DNA of 7,428 bases, taken from assembly GCA_030614505.1 (NCBI GenBank), contig JAUWTX010000091.1:1-7428 (forward strand), given 5' to 3'. Under the pieces are notes generated by a model that searched no databases, was not told the origin of the DNA, and saw only the letters and a list, made by a program, of their open reading frames with translations. This stretch comes from Desulfuromonadales bacterium (lineage in GTDB: Bacteria; Desulfobacterota; Desulfuromonadia; Desulfuromonadales; BM103). This document shows positions 1-6,917 of this stretch, one piece after another; the stretch's first letter is position 1; each line of letters opens with the position of its first letter. A program made the translations under genes and the position numbers.

Positions 1-46
1 CATCTGCAACCTTTAGACGCTTGGCAACTTTCTTGCGCTTGGCCTA
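1..46 (-). other. rpoC: In-frame amber codon and continuation of the rpoC reading frame past it
   Basis: Reading on in the same frame after TAG (44-46) gives AKRKKVAKRLKVAD up to the window edge. The beta' family has 'SETKRKKLTKRIKLLEAF' at this point in E. coli, so the coding sequence continues without a shift and the TAG stands where a Glu is usual. GAG to TAG is one base (+ strand c to a at position 46). No ATG, GTG or TTG in this frame follows within the 43 visible bases, so reinitiation is not supported. The remainder of rpoC is beyond the window. Confidence 0.85.
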
Positions 47-676
47 GCTGGTCGCTTCAATCATCTCGACACTAAGAGTGGTAGTCAGTTCCTCCAGATC
101 AATGCAGGTCAACAGTTCACGGACTGCTTCTGCACCCATGCCGACAGTAAACTGCCCGGCATTCTCCTCCATCGCCTCACGATATTTCTCCTCGGTGAGG
201 ATCAGTCCTGTATCCAGATCGCTCTCACCCTTGTCAAGCACGATATAGGCCTCGAAATAGAGGATCCGCTCGAGCTCTTTAAGAGTCAGGTCCAACAGAG
301 TAGCAATCCGGCTAGGCAGCGACTTAAGGAACCAGATGTGGGCTACCGGGCAAGCCAGGTCAATATGACCGAGGCGCTCACGACGCACCTTGCTCGGGAT
401 GACTTCGACACCACACTTTTCGCAAACGATGCCACGGTGCTTCATGCGCTTGTATTTGCCGCAATTACACTCATAGTCTTTGGTCGGGCCAAAGATCTTG
501 GCGCAGAAGAGCCCGTCACGTTCCGGCTTGAAAGTCCGGTAGTTAATCGTTTCTGGCTTCTTAACCTCGCCAAAAGACCGCTCACGAATCTTTTCCGGAG
601 AAGAGATCGAGAGACGAATAGCGTTAAAATTCAGTGGATCTTTAGGCCGCTCAAAAAGGCTGTATATATCTTCCAA
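44..676 (-). CDS. rpoC: RNA polymerase subunit beta', N-terminal 210 codons, closed by an in-frame TAG
   Basis: These 210 residues are the N-terminal part of beta', whose full length in bacteria is roughly 1,400 residues. FGEVKKPETINYRTFKPERD (residues 35-54) is near-universal. The zinc-binding domain is intact, with C70, C72, C85 and C88 at the same numbers as in E. coli. HIWFLKSLPSRIATLLDL and RILYFEAYIVLD follow as expected for the clamp. The start is TTG, supported by its ribosome binding site and by the family N-terminus. The frame then hits TAG (44-46) directly after 'MIEATS'. The product as written would lack the catalytic NADFDGD magnesium-binding motif and most of the subunit, so it could not function. 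Because beta' is essential and the frame resumes perfectly after the TAG, this is either a single-base sequence error, a suppressed or recoded codon, or a broken copy. It lies 44 bases after rpoB, as normal. Confidence 0.93.
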   Translation of the reverse strand: MEDIYSLFERPKDPLNFNAIRLSISSPEKIRERSFGEVKKPETINYRTFKPERDGLFCAKIFGPTKDYECNCGKYKRMKHRGIVCEKCGVEVIPSKVRRERLGHIDLACPVAHIWFLKSLPSRIATLLDLTLKELERILYFEAYIVLDKGESDLDTGLILTEEKYREAMEENAGQFTVGMGAEAVRELLTCIDLEELTTTLSVEMIEATS

Positions 677-683
677 GACGCAT

Positions 684-690
684 CCTCCTT
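684..690 (-). promoter_or_regulatory. Ribosome binding site fixing the TTG start of rpoC
   Basis: The transcript carries AAGGAGG seven bases before TTG at 674-676, inside the 44-base rpoB-rpoC gap. An ATG overlapping the end of this site is out of frame with rpoC, so TTG is the supported start. The N-terminus it gives, MEDIYSLFERPKDP, fits the beta' family. Confidence 0.82.
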
Positions 691-720
691 CTCAGGATGA
701 GGGGGTTCTCTGTAAAGGTA

Positions 721-3700
721 TCAGTCTGCTTCTTCCAGCAGCTCAACATCGAGACAGAGCGCCTGAAGTTCTTTAATAAGAACGTTGAATGATTCCGGGA
801 GGCCTGCTTCGAGGGTATGCTTACCCTTGACGATTGCCTCGTAAATCCGGGTCCGTCCGGTCACATCATCCGACTTGACTGTCAGGAATTCCTGCAACGC
901 ATGGGCAGCACCGTAAGCCTCCATGGCCCAGACCTCCATCTCACCAAGGCGCTGGCCACCGAACTGTGCCTTACCGCCCAGTGGCTGCTGGGTGACCAGA
1001 CTGTAGGGGCCAATGCTCCGGGCATGGATCTTGTCATCAACCAGATGGTGCAATTTAAGCATGTACATGAGGCCGACCGTGACCTTCTCCTTGAAGGCAT
1101 TGCCAGTGCAACCGTCATGCAGGGTCATCTGCCCATCAAGCGGCATTCCGGATCGCTCCAGTTCACTCTTGATCTGATCTTCATGAACACCTTCAAAGAC
1201 CGGTGATGCCATGGGGACGCCCCTGCGGATGCGGCGAGCCAGGCTGTAGGTATCTTCATCGCTCAATTCGTCGATAAAGGCGTTCAACTTCTTGTTGCCA
1301 TAGACGTCCTTGATCTGCTTGCGCATCTTCTTCGGGTCCATCATCTTGTCTATGGCGTCCTGGATCTGCCGACCCAGGCCATGAGAAGCCAGGCCCAGAT
1401 GGATTTCCAGGATCTGGCCGACATTCATACGGGACGGGACGCCAAGAGGATTGAGCACGATCTCAACTGGAGTGCCATCCTCGAGGTAAGGCATATCTTC
1501 TTCCGGCAGAATCCGCGAGAGGACACCTTTGTTACCGTGACGACCGGCCATCTTGTCACCAACAGACAGCTTGCGCTTGATGGCAATATAGACCTTGACC
1601 ATCTTAATCACGCCCGGCGGCAAATCATCACCACGCTTGAGCTTCTCGATTTTGTCGGAAAAAACCGTCTTGATAACCTCTTCGCGATCACTCAGTCGTC
1701 TGCCGGTTTCAGCAACCCTGCTTTCAACTTCATCATCGGTCAAAGAGAGTCCGCGCCAGAGGCTGAAGGGTATCGACTCAAGCGCATTGTCTGTAATCTT
1801 GCGACCCTTAGGCAGTAATGTTTTTCCATCACGGTCTTTAACAGGCGCAGAAACAGTCTGTCCATTCAGCAACGCCGCCAGCTTACGTTGGGAGGATTCA
1901 CGAATGATACGGATTTCGTCATTCTGGTCCTTAAGCAGTTTATCGATCTCTGTCTGCTCGATATACTCAGTTCGGGAGTCCTTGTCTAACCCTTTACGGG
2001 AAAAGACCCGGGCACCGATGACTACGCCCTCGACACCTGGCGGCACGCGCAGTGAAGTGTCACGCACATCACCGGCCTTCTCGCCGAAGATAGCCCGCAG
2101 AAGCTTTTCCTCCGGTGAAAGCTGAGTTTCACCTTTCGGCGTGATCTTGCCAACCAGAATGTCTGTCGGCTTGACTTCGGCTCCAATACGAATAATACCG
2201 CTTTCGTCGAGATCGCTTAAAGCATCTTCGCCGAGATTTGGGATGTCATCGGTGATCTCTTCTTTACCCACCTTGGTATCACGGGCGACACACTCGAACT
2301 CCTCAATATGAATCGAGGTATAGCGGTCTTCCTTGACCAGCTTTTCGGAAATCAGGATCGAGTCTTCGAAGTTATAACCCTGCCAAGGCATGAAAGCGAC
2401 CAGCACGTTTTGACCGAGAGCCAATTCGCCCCACTGTGTAGAAGGCCCATCGGCGATAATCTCACCGCGCTTGATCTCGTCTCCGACCTTGACAATCGGC
2501 TTCTGGTTGAGGCAGGTATTCTGATTGGAACGGATAAAATTGATCAGGTTGTAGATGTCAACACCGGTACCGGTCTCGTCATCTTCATGTTCGTCAATCT
2601 TGACGACGATACGGCCCGCCTCAACATTTTCAACAACACCATCATGTCGCGCAACCACAGCAGAACCAGAGTCATGGGCGACTATGCGCTCCATACCGGT
2701 ACCAACCAGCGGTGCATCTGCACGCAGCAACGGCACAGCCTGGCGTTGCATGTTCGAGCCCATCAGGGCGCGGTTGGCGTCATCGTTTTCAAGGAATGGA
2801 ATGAGGGCGGCGGCGACCGAAACCAGCTGTTTCGGTGAGACGTCCATCAATCCAATCTCATCCCGGTTGATCAGCATGAACTCGCCGTTCTTACGGGCGT
2901 TGACCAGCTCGTTGACAAAGCAGTTTTTCTTGTCCAAAGGCGCGTTCGCCTGAGCGATGGCATGGCCCTCTTCTTCAAGGGCAGAGAAATACTCGAGCTC
3001 ATTCGACACCTTGCCGTTCTTGACGAGACGGTAAGGAGTTTCAACAAAACCGTGAATGTTGATCCTGGCATAGGTCGACAGAGAAGCGATCAGGCCAATG
3101 TTCGGCCCCTCCGGGGTCTCAATCGGACAGACACGACCATAGTGCGTCGGGTGAACGTCTCGCACCTCGAAACCAGCCCGTTCGCGAGTCAAACCACCAG
3201 GTCCGAGGGCGGAGAGACGACGCTTGTGGGTGATTTCGGAAAGCGGGTTGGTCTGATCCATAAACTGGGACAATTGGCTCGAGCCAAAGAACTCCTTGAC
3301 CACGGCAGAAACCGGCTTGGAGTTGATCAGGTCGTGGGGCATCAGGCTATCCACTTCCTGCAGGCTCATACGTTCTTTGATTGCCCGCTCCATACGCACC
3401 AGGCCAACCCGGTACTGGTTCTCAAGCAGTTCACCGACAGCACGCACACGGCGGTTGCCGAGATGATCAATGTCGTCGATTTTGACCGGGAGCTTACGAA
3501 CGTTGCCCTTATCGTCTTCTTTTTCCCATTCATGGGCGCCGTTGCGCAGGTCGATCAGGTAGCGTACCACCTCAAGGATGTCTTCCTTGGTTAGCGTGGT
3601 CACTTCGAGAGGGAGATTCAGCCCCAGCTTGTGATTCAACTTGATACGACCGACAGTCGAAAGATCATAGCGATCTTCGTTGAAGAAGAGGCTGGTGAAA

Positions 3701-4872
3701 AGAGAATCCGAGCTTTTGATCGTTGGCGGATCACCGGGGCGCAGGCGTCGATAGATTTCGACTTTGGCTTCTTCCGGAGAGTTCACCTTGTCTTGCAGCA
3801 AGGTATCACGCAGGTAAGAACCTACAGACAGGTGGTCGATAAAGAGAATCTTGAAATTATTAATGCCGCACTTGGCAAGGGCTTCAAGCTTGGCAGCAGT
3901 AAGCTCTTCATTACACTCGACCACAACTTCCCCGGTCGATTCGTCGACAATATCTACCGAAGCAATCTTGCCGACGACTTCTTCTGCGGGGACCTGGATA
4001 AACTCAAGTTTCTTTTCTTCGATTTTGCGAATCGCCGCCTTGGTGAACTTACGATTGGCCTTGACCAGCACCTCACCGTCGGCATCGAGCAACTCAACCG
4101 TAGCCCGCTGACCGAGCAAAAGTTTGGTGTCAATTTTTTTACGATAGACACCGTCTTCGACAAAGATTTCTTCAGTGTCGTAGTAACGGTTTAGAAGCTC
4201 TTCAGCAGAGAAACCAAGGGCTTTAAGAAACACTGTGGCAGGCAATTTACGCCGCCGGTCTATGCGCACAAAGAGAATGTCCTTATGATCAAAGTCAAAA
4301 TCAAGCCAGGAGCCTCGATACGGAATAACTCGGGCACTGTAGAGCAACTTACCGCTCGAATGCGTCTTACCCTTGTCATGATCAAAAAAGACTCCGGGCG
4401 AACGGTGCAACTGACTGACGATGACACGTTCGGTACCGTTGATAATGAAGGTACCATTCGTGGTCATCAGCGGAATTTCGCCAAAATAAACTTCCTGCTC
4501 TTTGATATCGCGAATCGACCGAACGCCGGATTCCTTGTCGACATCCCAAGAGACCAGCCGCACCCTGACCTTCATCGGTGCAGCAAAAGTCATCCCCCGT
4601 TGATGGCATTCCTCAACATCATATTTCGGAGTTCCCAGCGAGTATTCAACATACTCGAGCGAGCAGGTCTCACTGAAATCCCGGATCGGGAATACCGAGC
4701 GGAAAACCGCCTCCACTCCAAAGTTCTGACGAGCGGAAGCAGGCAGATCCGCCTGCAGGAAACGCTGATAGGAATTCTTCTGGATATCAATCAGGTTGGG
4801 GATATCGATAATCCGTTTGATTTCCCGAAAATGTTTCCTGAGCAGCTGGTTATTCGCAATCGAATAAGCCAT
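721..4872 (-). CDS. rpoB: DNA-directed RNA polymerase subunit beta
   Basis: This is a complete 1383-residue beta subunit (E. coli 1342). It forms one half of the polymerase active-site cleft and contacts sigma, DNA and nascent RNA. The protrusion and lobe carry GTFIINGTERVIVSQLHRSP and RVIPYRGSWLDF in the N-terminal third. The rifampicin region starts FFGSSQLSQFMDQTNPLSEI at residue 528, with Q536, D539, H549 and S554 matching the sensitive-type E. coli Q513, D516, H526 and S531. NFEDSI gives E836/D837 (E. coli E813/D814). GDKMAGRHGNKG has active-site lysines K1107 and K1115 (E. coli K1065/K1073). The clamp segment near the C-terminus contains the usual LPESFNVLIKELQAL. The ATG has AAGGAG five bases upstream, and the stop is TGA. 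The numbering offset to E. coli grows from 23 to 42 between D837 and K1107, so the extra length lies in that variable insertion region. The reading frame is intact. Confidence 0.98.
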   Translation of the reverse strand: MAYSIANNQLLRKHFREIKRIIDIPNLIDIQKNSYQRFLQADLPASARQNFGVEAVFRSVFPIRDFSETCSLEYVEYSLGTPKYDVEECHQRGMTFAAPMKVRVRLVSWDVDKESGVRSIRDIKEQEVYFGEIPLMTTNGTFIINGTERVIVSQLHRSPGVFFDHDKGKTHSSGKLLYSARVIPYRGSWLDFDFDHKDILFVRIDRRRKLPATVFLKALGFSAEELLNRYYDTEEIFVEDGVYRKKIDTKLLLGQRATVELLDADGEVLVKANRKFTKAAIRKIEEKKLEFIQVPAEEVVGKIASVDIVDESTGEVVVECNEELTAAKLEALAKCGINNFKILFIDHLSVGSYLRDTLLQDKVNSPEEAKVEIYRRLRPGDPPTIKSSDSLFTSLFFNEDRYDLSTVGRIKLNHKLGLNLPLEVTTLTKEDILEVVRYLIDLRNGAHEWEKEDDKGNVRKLPVKIDDIDHLGNRRVRAVGELLENQYRVGLVRMERAIKERMSLQEVDSLMPHDLINSKPVSAVVKEFFGSSQLSQFMDQTNPLSEITHKRRLSALGPGGLTRERAGFEVRDVHPTHYGRVCPIETPEGPNIGLIASLSTYARINIHGFVETPYRLVKNGKVSNELEYFSALEEEGHAIAQANAPLDKKNCFVNELVNARKNGEFMLINRDEIGLMDVSPKQLVSVAAALIPFLENDDANRALMGSNMQRQAVPLLRADAPLVGTGMERIVAHDSGSAVVARHDGVVENVEAGRIVVKIDEHEDDETGTGVDIYNLINFIRSNQNTCLNQKPIVKVGDEIKRGEIIADGPSTQWGELALGQNVLVAFMPWQGYNFEDSILISEKLVKEDRYTSIHIEEFECVARDTKVGKEEITDDIPNLGEDALSDLDESGIIRIGAEVKPTDILVGKITPKGETQLSPEEKLLRAIFGEKAGDVRDTSLRVPPGVEGVVIGARVFSRKGLDKDSRTEYIEQTEIDKLLKDQNDEIRIIRESSQRKLAALLNGQTVSAPVKDRDGKTLLPKGRKITDNALESIPFSLWRGLSLTDDEVESRVAETGRRLSDREEVIKTVFSDKIEKLKRGDDLPPGVIKMVKVYIAIKRKLSVGDKMAGRHGNKGVLSRILPEEDMPYLEDGTPVEIVLNPLGVPSRMNVGQILEIHLGLASHGLGRQIQDAIDKMMDPKKMRKQIKDVYGNKKLNAFIDELSDEDTYSLARRIRRGVPMASPVFEGVHEDQIKSELERSGMPLDGQMTLHDGCTGNAFKEKVTVGLMYMLKLHHLVDDKIHARSIGPYSLVTQQPLGGKAQFGGQRLGEMEVWAMEAYGAAHALQEFLTVKSDDVTGRTRIYEAIVKGKHTLEAGLPESFNVLIKELQALCLDVELLEEAD

Positions 4873-4903
4873 GGTGTCTCCTTCTTGCTGACTTAAAGTA
4901 TAA

Positions 4904-4936
4904 TAGCCAAGGCCCCACAGAGTGCGGCCTTGGCTA
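4904..4936 (-). terminator. Stem-loop in the rplL-rpoB gap, probable attenuator or processing site
   Basis: TAGCCAAGGCC pairs perfectly with GGCCTTGGCTA, an 11-bp stem with an 11-base loop (4915-4925), centred in the 89-base rplL-rpoB gap. On the transcript it is followed by TTATACTTTAAG, a weak and interrupted U-rich stretch. That fits partial rather than full termination. In E. coli this gap holds a partial terminator plus an RNase III processing site, which together let rpoBC be expressed below the level of the ribosomal genes. The hairpin is seen directly; the attenuator role is inferred from its position. An RNase III site is the main alternative. Confidence 0.65.
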
Positions 4937-4961
4937 GGACGAGAGTATCCGAGAGGGGCCT

Positions 4962-5345
4962 TTATTTGAGCTCCGCGCTGGCGCCGGCTTCTTCCAACTG
5001 CGTCTTGATGCCCTCGGCTTCTTCCTTGGATACAGCTTCTTTGACAGTGTTGGGGGTACCATCAACCAGATCTTTGGCTTCTTTCAGGCCCAGACCGGTG
5101 ATAGAACGCACAACCTTGATGACGTTGATTTTCTTCTCGCCGATGGCGGTGAGAAGGACATCAAACTCAGTCTGCTCTTCAGCAGCAGCTTCGCCGCCAC
5201 CAGCAGGACCGGCAGCAGCAACTGCCACGGGGGCAGCAGCGGAAACGCCGAATTTGTCTTCCAGTTCCTTGACCAGTTCAGCAAGGTCAAGAACGCTCAT
5301 CTTCTCGATAAATTCAATAACTTGTTCTTTGGTGATGTCAGCCAT
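4962..5345 (-). CDS. rplL: 50S ribosomal protein L7/L12
   Basis: This is a 127-residue L7/L12, the multi-copy acidic stalk protein that recruits and activates translational GTPases. The N-terminal dimerisation domain (about residues 1-33) contains the L10-binding helix LDLAELVKELEDKFGV. An Ala/Gly/Pro-rich flexible hinge follows (about 36-57). The C-terminal factor-binding domain (about 58-127) carries KINVIKVVR at about 72-80 and TGLGLKEAKDLVDG at about 83-96. I chose the ATG at 5343-5345, giving MADITKEQ, because GGAGG (5355-5359) lies nine bases upstream and the family starts here. A longer in-frame reading back to 5513 would run into rplJ and add 56 unrelated residues. The stop is TAA. 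The gene lies between rplJ and the hairpin that precedes rpoB. Confidence 0.97.
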   Translation of the reverse strand: MADITKEQVIEFIEKMSVLDLAELVKELEDKFGVSAAAPVAVAAAGPAGGGEAAAEEQTEFDVLLTAIGEKKINVIKVVRSITGLGLKEAKDLVDGTPNTVKEAVSKEEAEGIKTQLEEAGASAELK

Positions 5346-5415
5346 TGTTCGTATCCTCCGTAAATTCTGTATCGATAAGTTTTTGATATCTATGGTTGCT
5401 TCAGCCGGAGAAAAC

Positions 5416-5937
5416 TCAGGCTGCGTCTTTCTGATCCTTGATAGCCGCCAGTACTTGCACGAACGAACGCGGCACGGCCGCAAGCACGCCGACAAAATTG
5501 GTAGCCGGAGCACTCATGGTCCTCAACAACATGGCAAGTAATTCCTCGCGGCTCGGCAGAGCAGCCAGCGCCTTGATGTCATCGACTGCGAGCAGTTTGC
5601 CATCAAGCATGCCCGCCTTCAGTTCGAAGACTTTGTTCTGCTTGGAAAATTCAACCAATGCCTTGGCAGGCGCCACAGGGTCTTCATTCGCCAGGGTAAT
5701 TGCTGTGGGTCCATAAAGGTACTCATCAAAACAGGCAGAATCCGTACCCTTGGCCGCCAGACGAAGCAAGGTGTTTTTCACCACCCGGTATTCGACTCCG
5801 ATGTCCTGGAGTTTGCGCCGCAAAGCGTTTGCCTGCTCGACATCCAACCCACGGTAATCAACCAAAAAAGCGGCTTTGGCTACCTTGAGTTTCTCTGCAA
5901 ATTCCGCGACTAGAGCTTCTTTGCTTTGTTTATTCAA
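5416..5937 (-). CDS. rplJ: 50S ribosomal protein L10
   Basis: This is a 173-residue L10 (E. coli 165), a usual length for this lineage. L10 anchors the L7/L12 dimers to the ribosome and, bound to them, represses its own mRNA. The N-terminal rRNA-binding domain contains AAFLVDYRGL (about residues 22-31), then LRRKLQ and the typical VEYRVVKNTLLRLA stretch (about 48-61). The C-terminal helix that holds L7/L12 begins near residue 130 (SREELLAMLLRTMSAP) and runs to the end. The start is TTG, chosen because of the strong ribosome binding site and the match to the family N-terminus. The stop is TGA. The L10 leader lies upstream, and rplL begins 70 bases downstream. Confidence 0.97.
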   Translation of the reverse strand: MNKQSKEALVAEFAEKLKVAKAAFLVDYRGLDVEQANALRRKLQDIGVEYRVVKNTLLRLAAKGTDSACFDEYLYGPTAITLANEDPVAPAKALVEFSKQNKVFELKAGMLDGKLLAVDDIKALAALPSREELLAMLLRTMSAPATNFVGVLAAVPRSFVQVLAAIKDQKDAA

Positions 5938-5944
5938 CGTCTCT

Positions 5945-5950
5945 CCTCCT
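5945..5950 (-). promoter_or_regulatory. Ribosome binding site fixing the TTG start of rplJ
   Basis: The transcript carries AGGAGG, within AAAGGAGGAG, seven bases before TTG at 5935-5937. This ideal Shine-Dalgarno sequence and spacing support TTG as the real start. The protein that results begins MNKQSKEALV, the normal L10 N-terminus. Confidence 0.85.
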
Positions 5951-5966
5951 TTCCTTGTAGATTTCT

Positions 5967-5983
5967 GAGCTTAAAATAAGCTC
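5967..5983 (-). promoter_or_regulatory. Small perfect hairpin just upstream of the rplJ ribosome binding site
   Basis: The transcript reads GAGCTTA-TTT-TAAGCTC, a perfect 7-bp stem with a 3-base loop. It ends about 16 bases upstream of the AGGAGG that serves rplJ. No run of U follows it, so it is not a standard intrinsic terminator. Its position between the L10 leader and the ribosome binding site suggests it could relay leader folding to translation initiation, but that is inference. A stem of this size could also be chance. Confidence 0.4.
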
Positions 5984-5989
5984 TCCATC

Positions 5990-6120
5990 CTAGCCTTCAA
6001 GAAGGTGAAGAAGAGACTGAGCATCTCGAACACCATCCATCTCGCCTCGGCAGGTGGCTATACCATTAAACCGGAAGGTACCTGCTGTCTGTGGCCAGGA
6101 TCTGCTTTATCCTGAAACAA
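5990..6120 (-). promoter_or_regulatory. L10 leader: autoregulatory mRNA element upstream of rplJ (approximate limits)
   Basis: The 219-base rplA-rplJ gap carries the hallmark of the ribosomal protein L10 leader. On the transcript, CAGACAGCAGG (+ strand about 6081-6091) is followed about 25 bases later by CCTGCCGAGG (about 6045-6054). GCAGG pairs with CCTGC, and TACC with GGTA extends the helix inward across a one-sided TAGCCA bulge. The unpaired AGACA and GAGG flanks are of the kind that form the L10-binding kink-turn in this family. A second hairpin, CAGGAT (6109-6114) with ATCCTG (6096-6101), lies just upstream. In characterised bacteria, L10 or the L10-L7/L12 complex binds this leader and represses rplJL expression. 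The pairing and motif are visible directly; the outer limits and the mechanism here are inferred. Confidence 0.75.
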
Positions 6121-6156
6121 CCGTCATCGCCAGACGACAACGGGATGATACCGATT

Positions 6157-6858
6157 TTACTTGACCAGCGTATGCAGGGCTGAGACATCGATATTGATGC
6201 CAGGACCCATTGTTGAAGAGATGGTCACTTTCTTCACATAGGTTCCCTTGGCCGTCGATGGCTTGGCCTTGAACAGGGCATCCATCAGGGTCAGCAGGTT
6301 CCCTTTGAGCTTTTCTACATCGAACGAGGCCTTACCGACGGGGGCATGAACGATACCGGCCTTTTCAACGCGATACTCAACTTTGCCGGACTTGGCTTCG
6401 TTAACGGCGCGGTCAAGCTCGAAAGTCACAGTACCGACTTTCGGGTTAGGCATCAGGCCACGGGGGCCGAGGAGCTTACCGATCTTGCCGACAGTACCCA
6501 TCATGTCCGGCGTGGCAATGGCGGTGTCAAAGTCAAACCAGCCACCCTTGATCTTTTCGACCAGATCATCAGTGCCGACGTAGTCAGCTCCAGCTTCCTG
6601 GGCTTCCGTGGCTTTTTCGCCCTTGGCGAAGACCAGAACCCGGATCGTCTTACCCAGCCCGTTCGGCAGGACAACGGCGCCACGCACCATTTGATCTGAC
6701 TTACGTGGATCTACACCGAGTTTTACCGAGACATCAACTGATTCATCAAACTTGGCAAATGCCGTTTCCTTAACCAGAGCCAACGCCTCGTCAACCGGAT
6801 AGGTCTTGGTGCGATCGACTTTTCCCTTGGACGCTTTGAGCTGTTTTCCTGTTGCCAT
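6157..6858 (-). CDS. rplA: 50S ribosomal protein L1
   Basis: This is a 233-residue L1, close to the E. coli length of 234. L1 binds 23S rRNA to form the mobile L1 stalk at the E site and, in many bacteria, represses its own operon by binding the mRNA. The L1 signature is plain at about residues 116-145: TPDMMGTVGKIGKLLGPRGL followed by MPNPKVGTVT. Domain I residues fall on both sides of a central domain II, as in the family. The ATG at 6856-6858 is preceded by GGAG at 6869-6872, about ten bases away, which is slightly long but acceptable. The stop is TAA. The gene is followed by the longest gap in the window, the L10 leader. I saw no truncation or odd composition. No L1-binding site was identified in the visible part upstream of rplK. 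Confidence 0.97.
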   Translation of the reverse strand: MATGKQLKASKGKVDRTKTYPVDEALALVKETAFAKFDESVDVSVKLGVDPRKSDQMVRGAVVLPNGLGKTIRVLVFAKGEKATEAQEAGADYVGTDDLVEKIKGGWFDFDTAIATPDMMGTVGKIGKLLGPRGLMPNPKVGTVTFELDRAVNEAKSGKVEYRVEKAGIVHAPVGKASFDVEKLKGNLLTLMDALFKAKPSTAKGTYVKKVTISSTMGPGINIDVSALHTLVK

Positions 6859-6917
6859 TGTCTATCTTCTCCGCATTCAGCGTGTAGTAATTAAGCTACG
6901 ACTTACTTCTGCAGTCG

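Noticed and set aside
2962..3594. Long open frame on the + strand (210 codons) opposite rpoB; similar long + strand frames at 338-700, 817-1206, 1381-1818, 2308-2838, 3631-4194 and 4285-4896
   Set aside because: All lie antisense to conserved rpoB or rpoC coding sequence and none resembles a known protein. They arise from the codon bias of the real genes.
3992..4008. 17-base exact match (acctggataaactcaag) between rpoB and the nusG tail at 7396-7412
   Set aside because: Both copies encode the same short peptide LEFIQV in frame in unrelated conserved proteins. It is best explained as coincidence plus shared codon preference, with no flanking similarity.
721..4872. Possible rifampicin-resistance changes in rpoB
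   Set aside because: The key positions (Q536, D539, H549, S554 here) all carry the sensitive-type residue, so there is nothing unusual in this region.
4884..4905. TATAAT on the + strand in the rplL-rpoB gap (about 4899-4904), a possible antisense promoter
   Set aside because: No -35-like hexamer lies at 16-18 bases. The AT-rich stretch is explained as the tail of the hairpin on the transcript strand.
5346..5513. 56-codon N-terminal extension of rplL overlapping rplJ
   Set aside because: The family N-terminus MADITKEQ and a good ribosome binding site at 5355-5359 fix the start at 5345. The extension is rplJ sequence read out of frame.
4930..5541. 203-codon + strand frame across rplL and the end of rplJ
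   Set aside because: It is antisense to two conserved ribosomal genes. Its Ser/Ala-rich composition comes from the complement of the L7/L12 hinge and acidic codons.
5938..6156. Possible separate promoter for rplJL in the rplA-rplJ gap
   Set aside because: I could not find a convincing -35/-10 pair with proper spacing on the minus strand. The gap is explained by the L10 leader.
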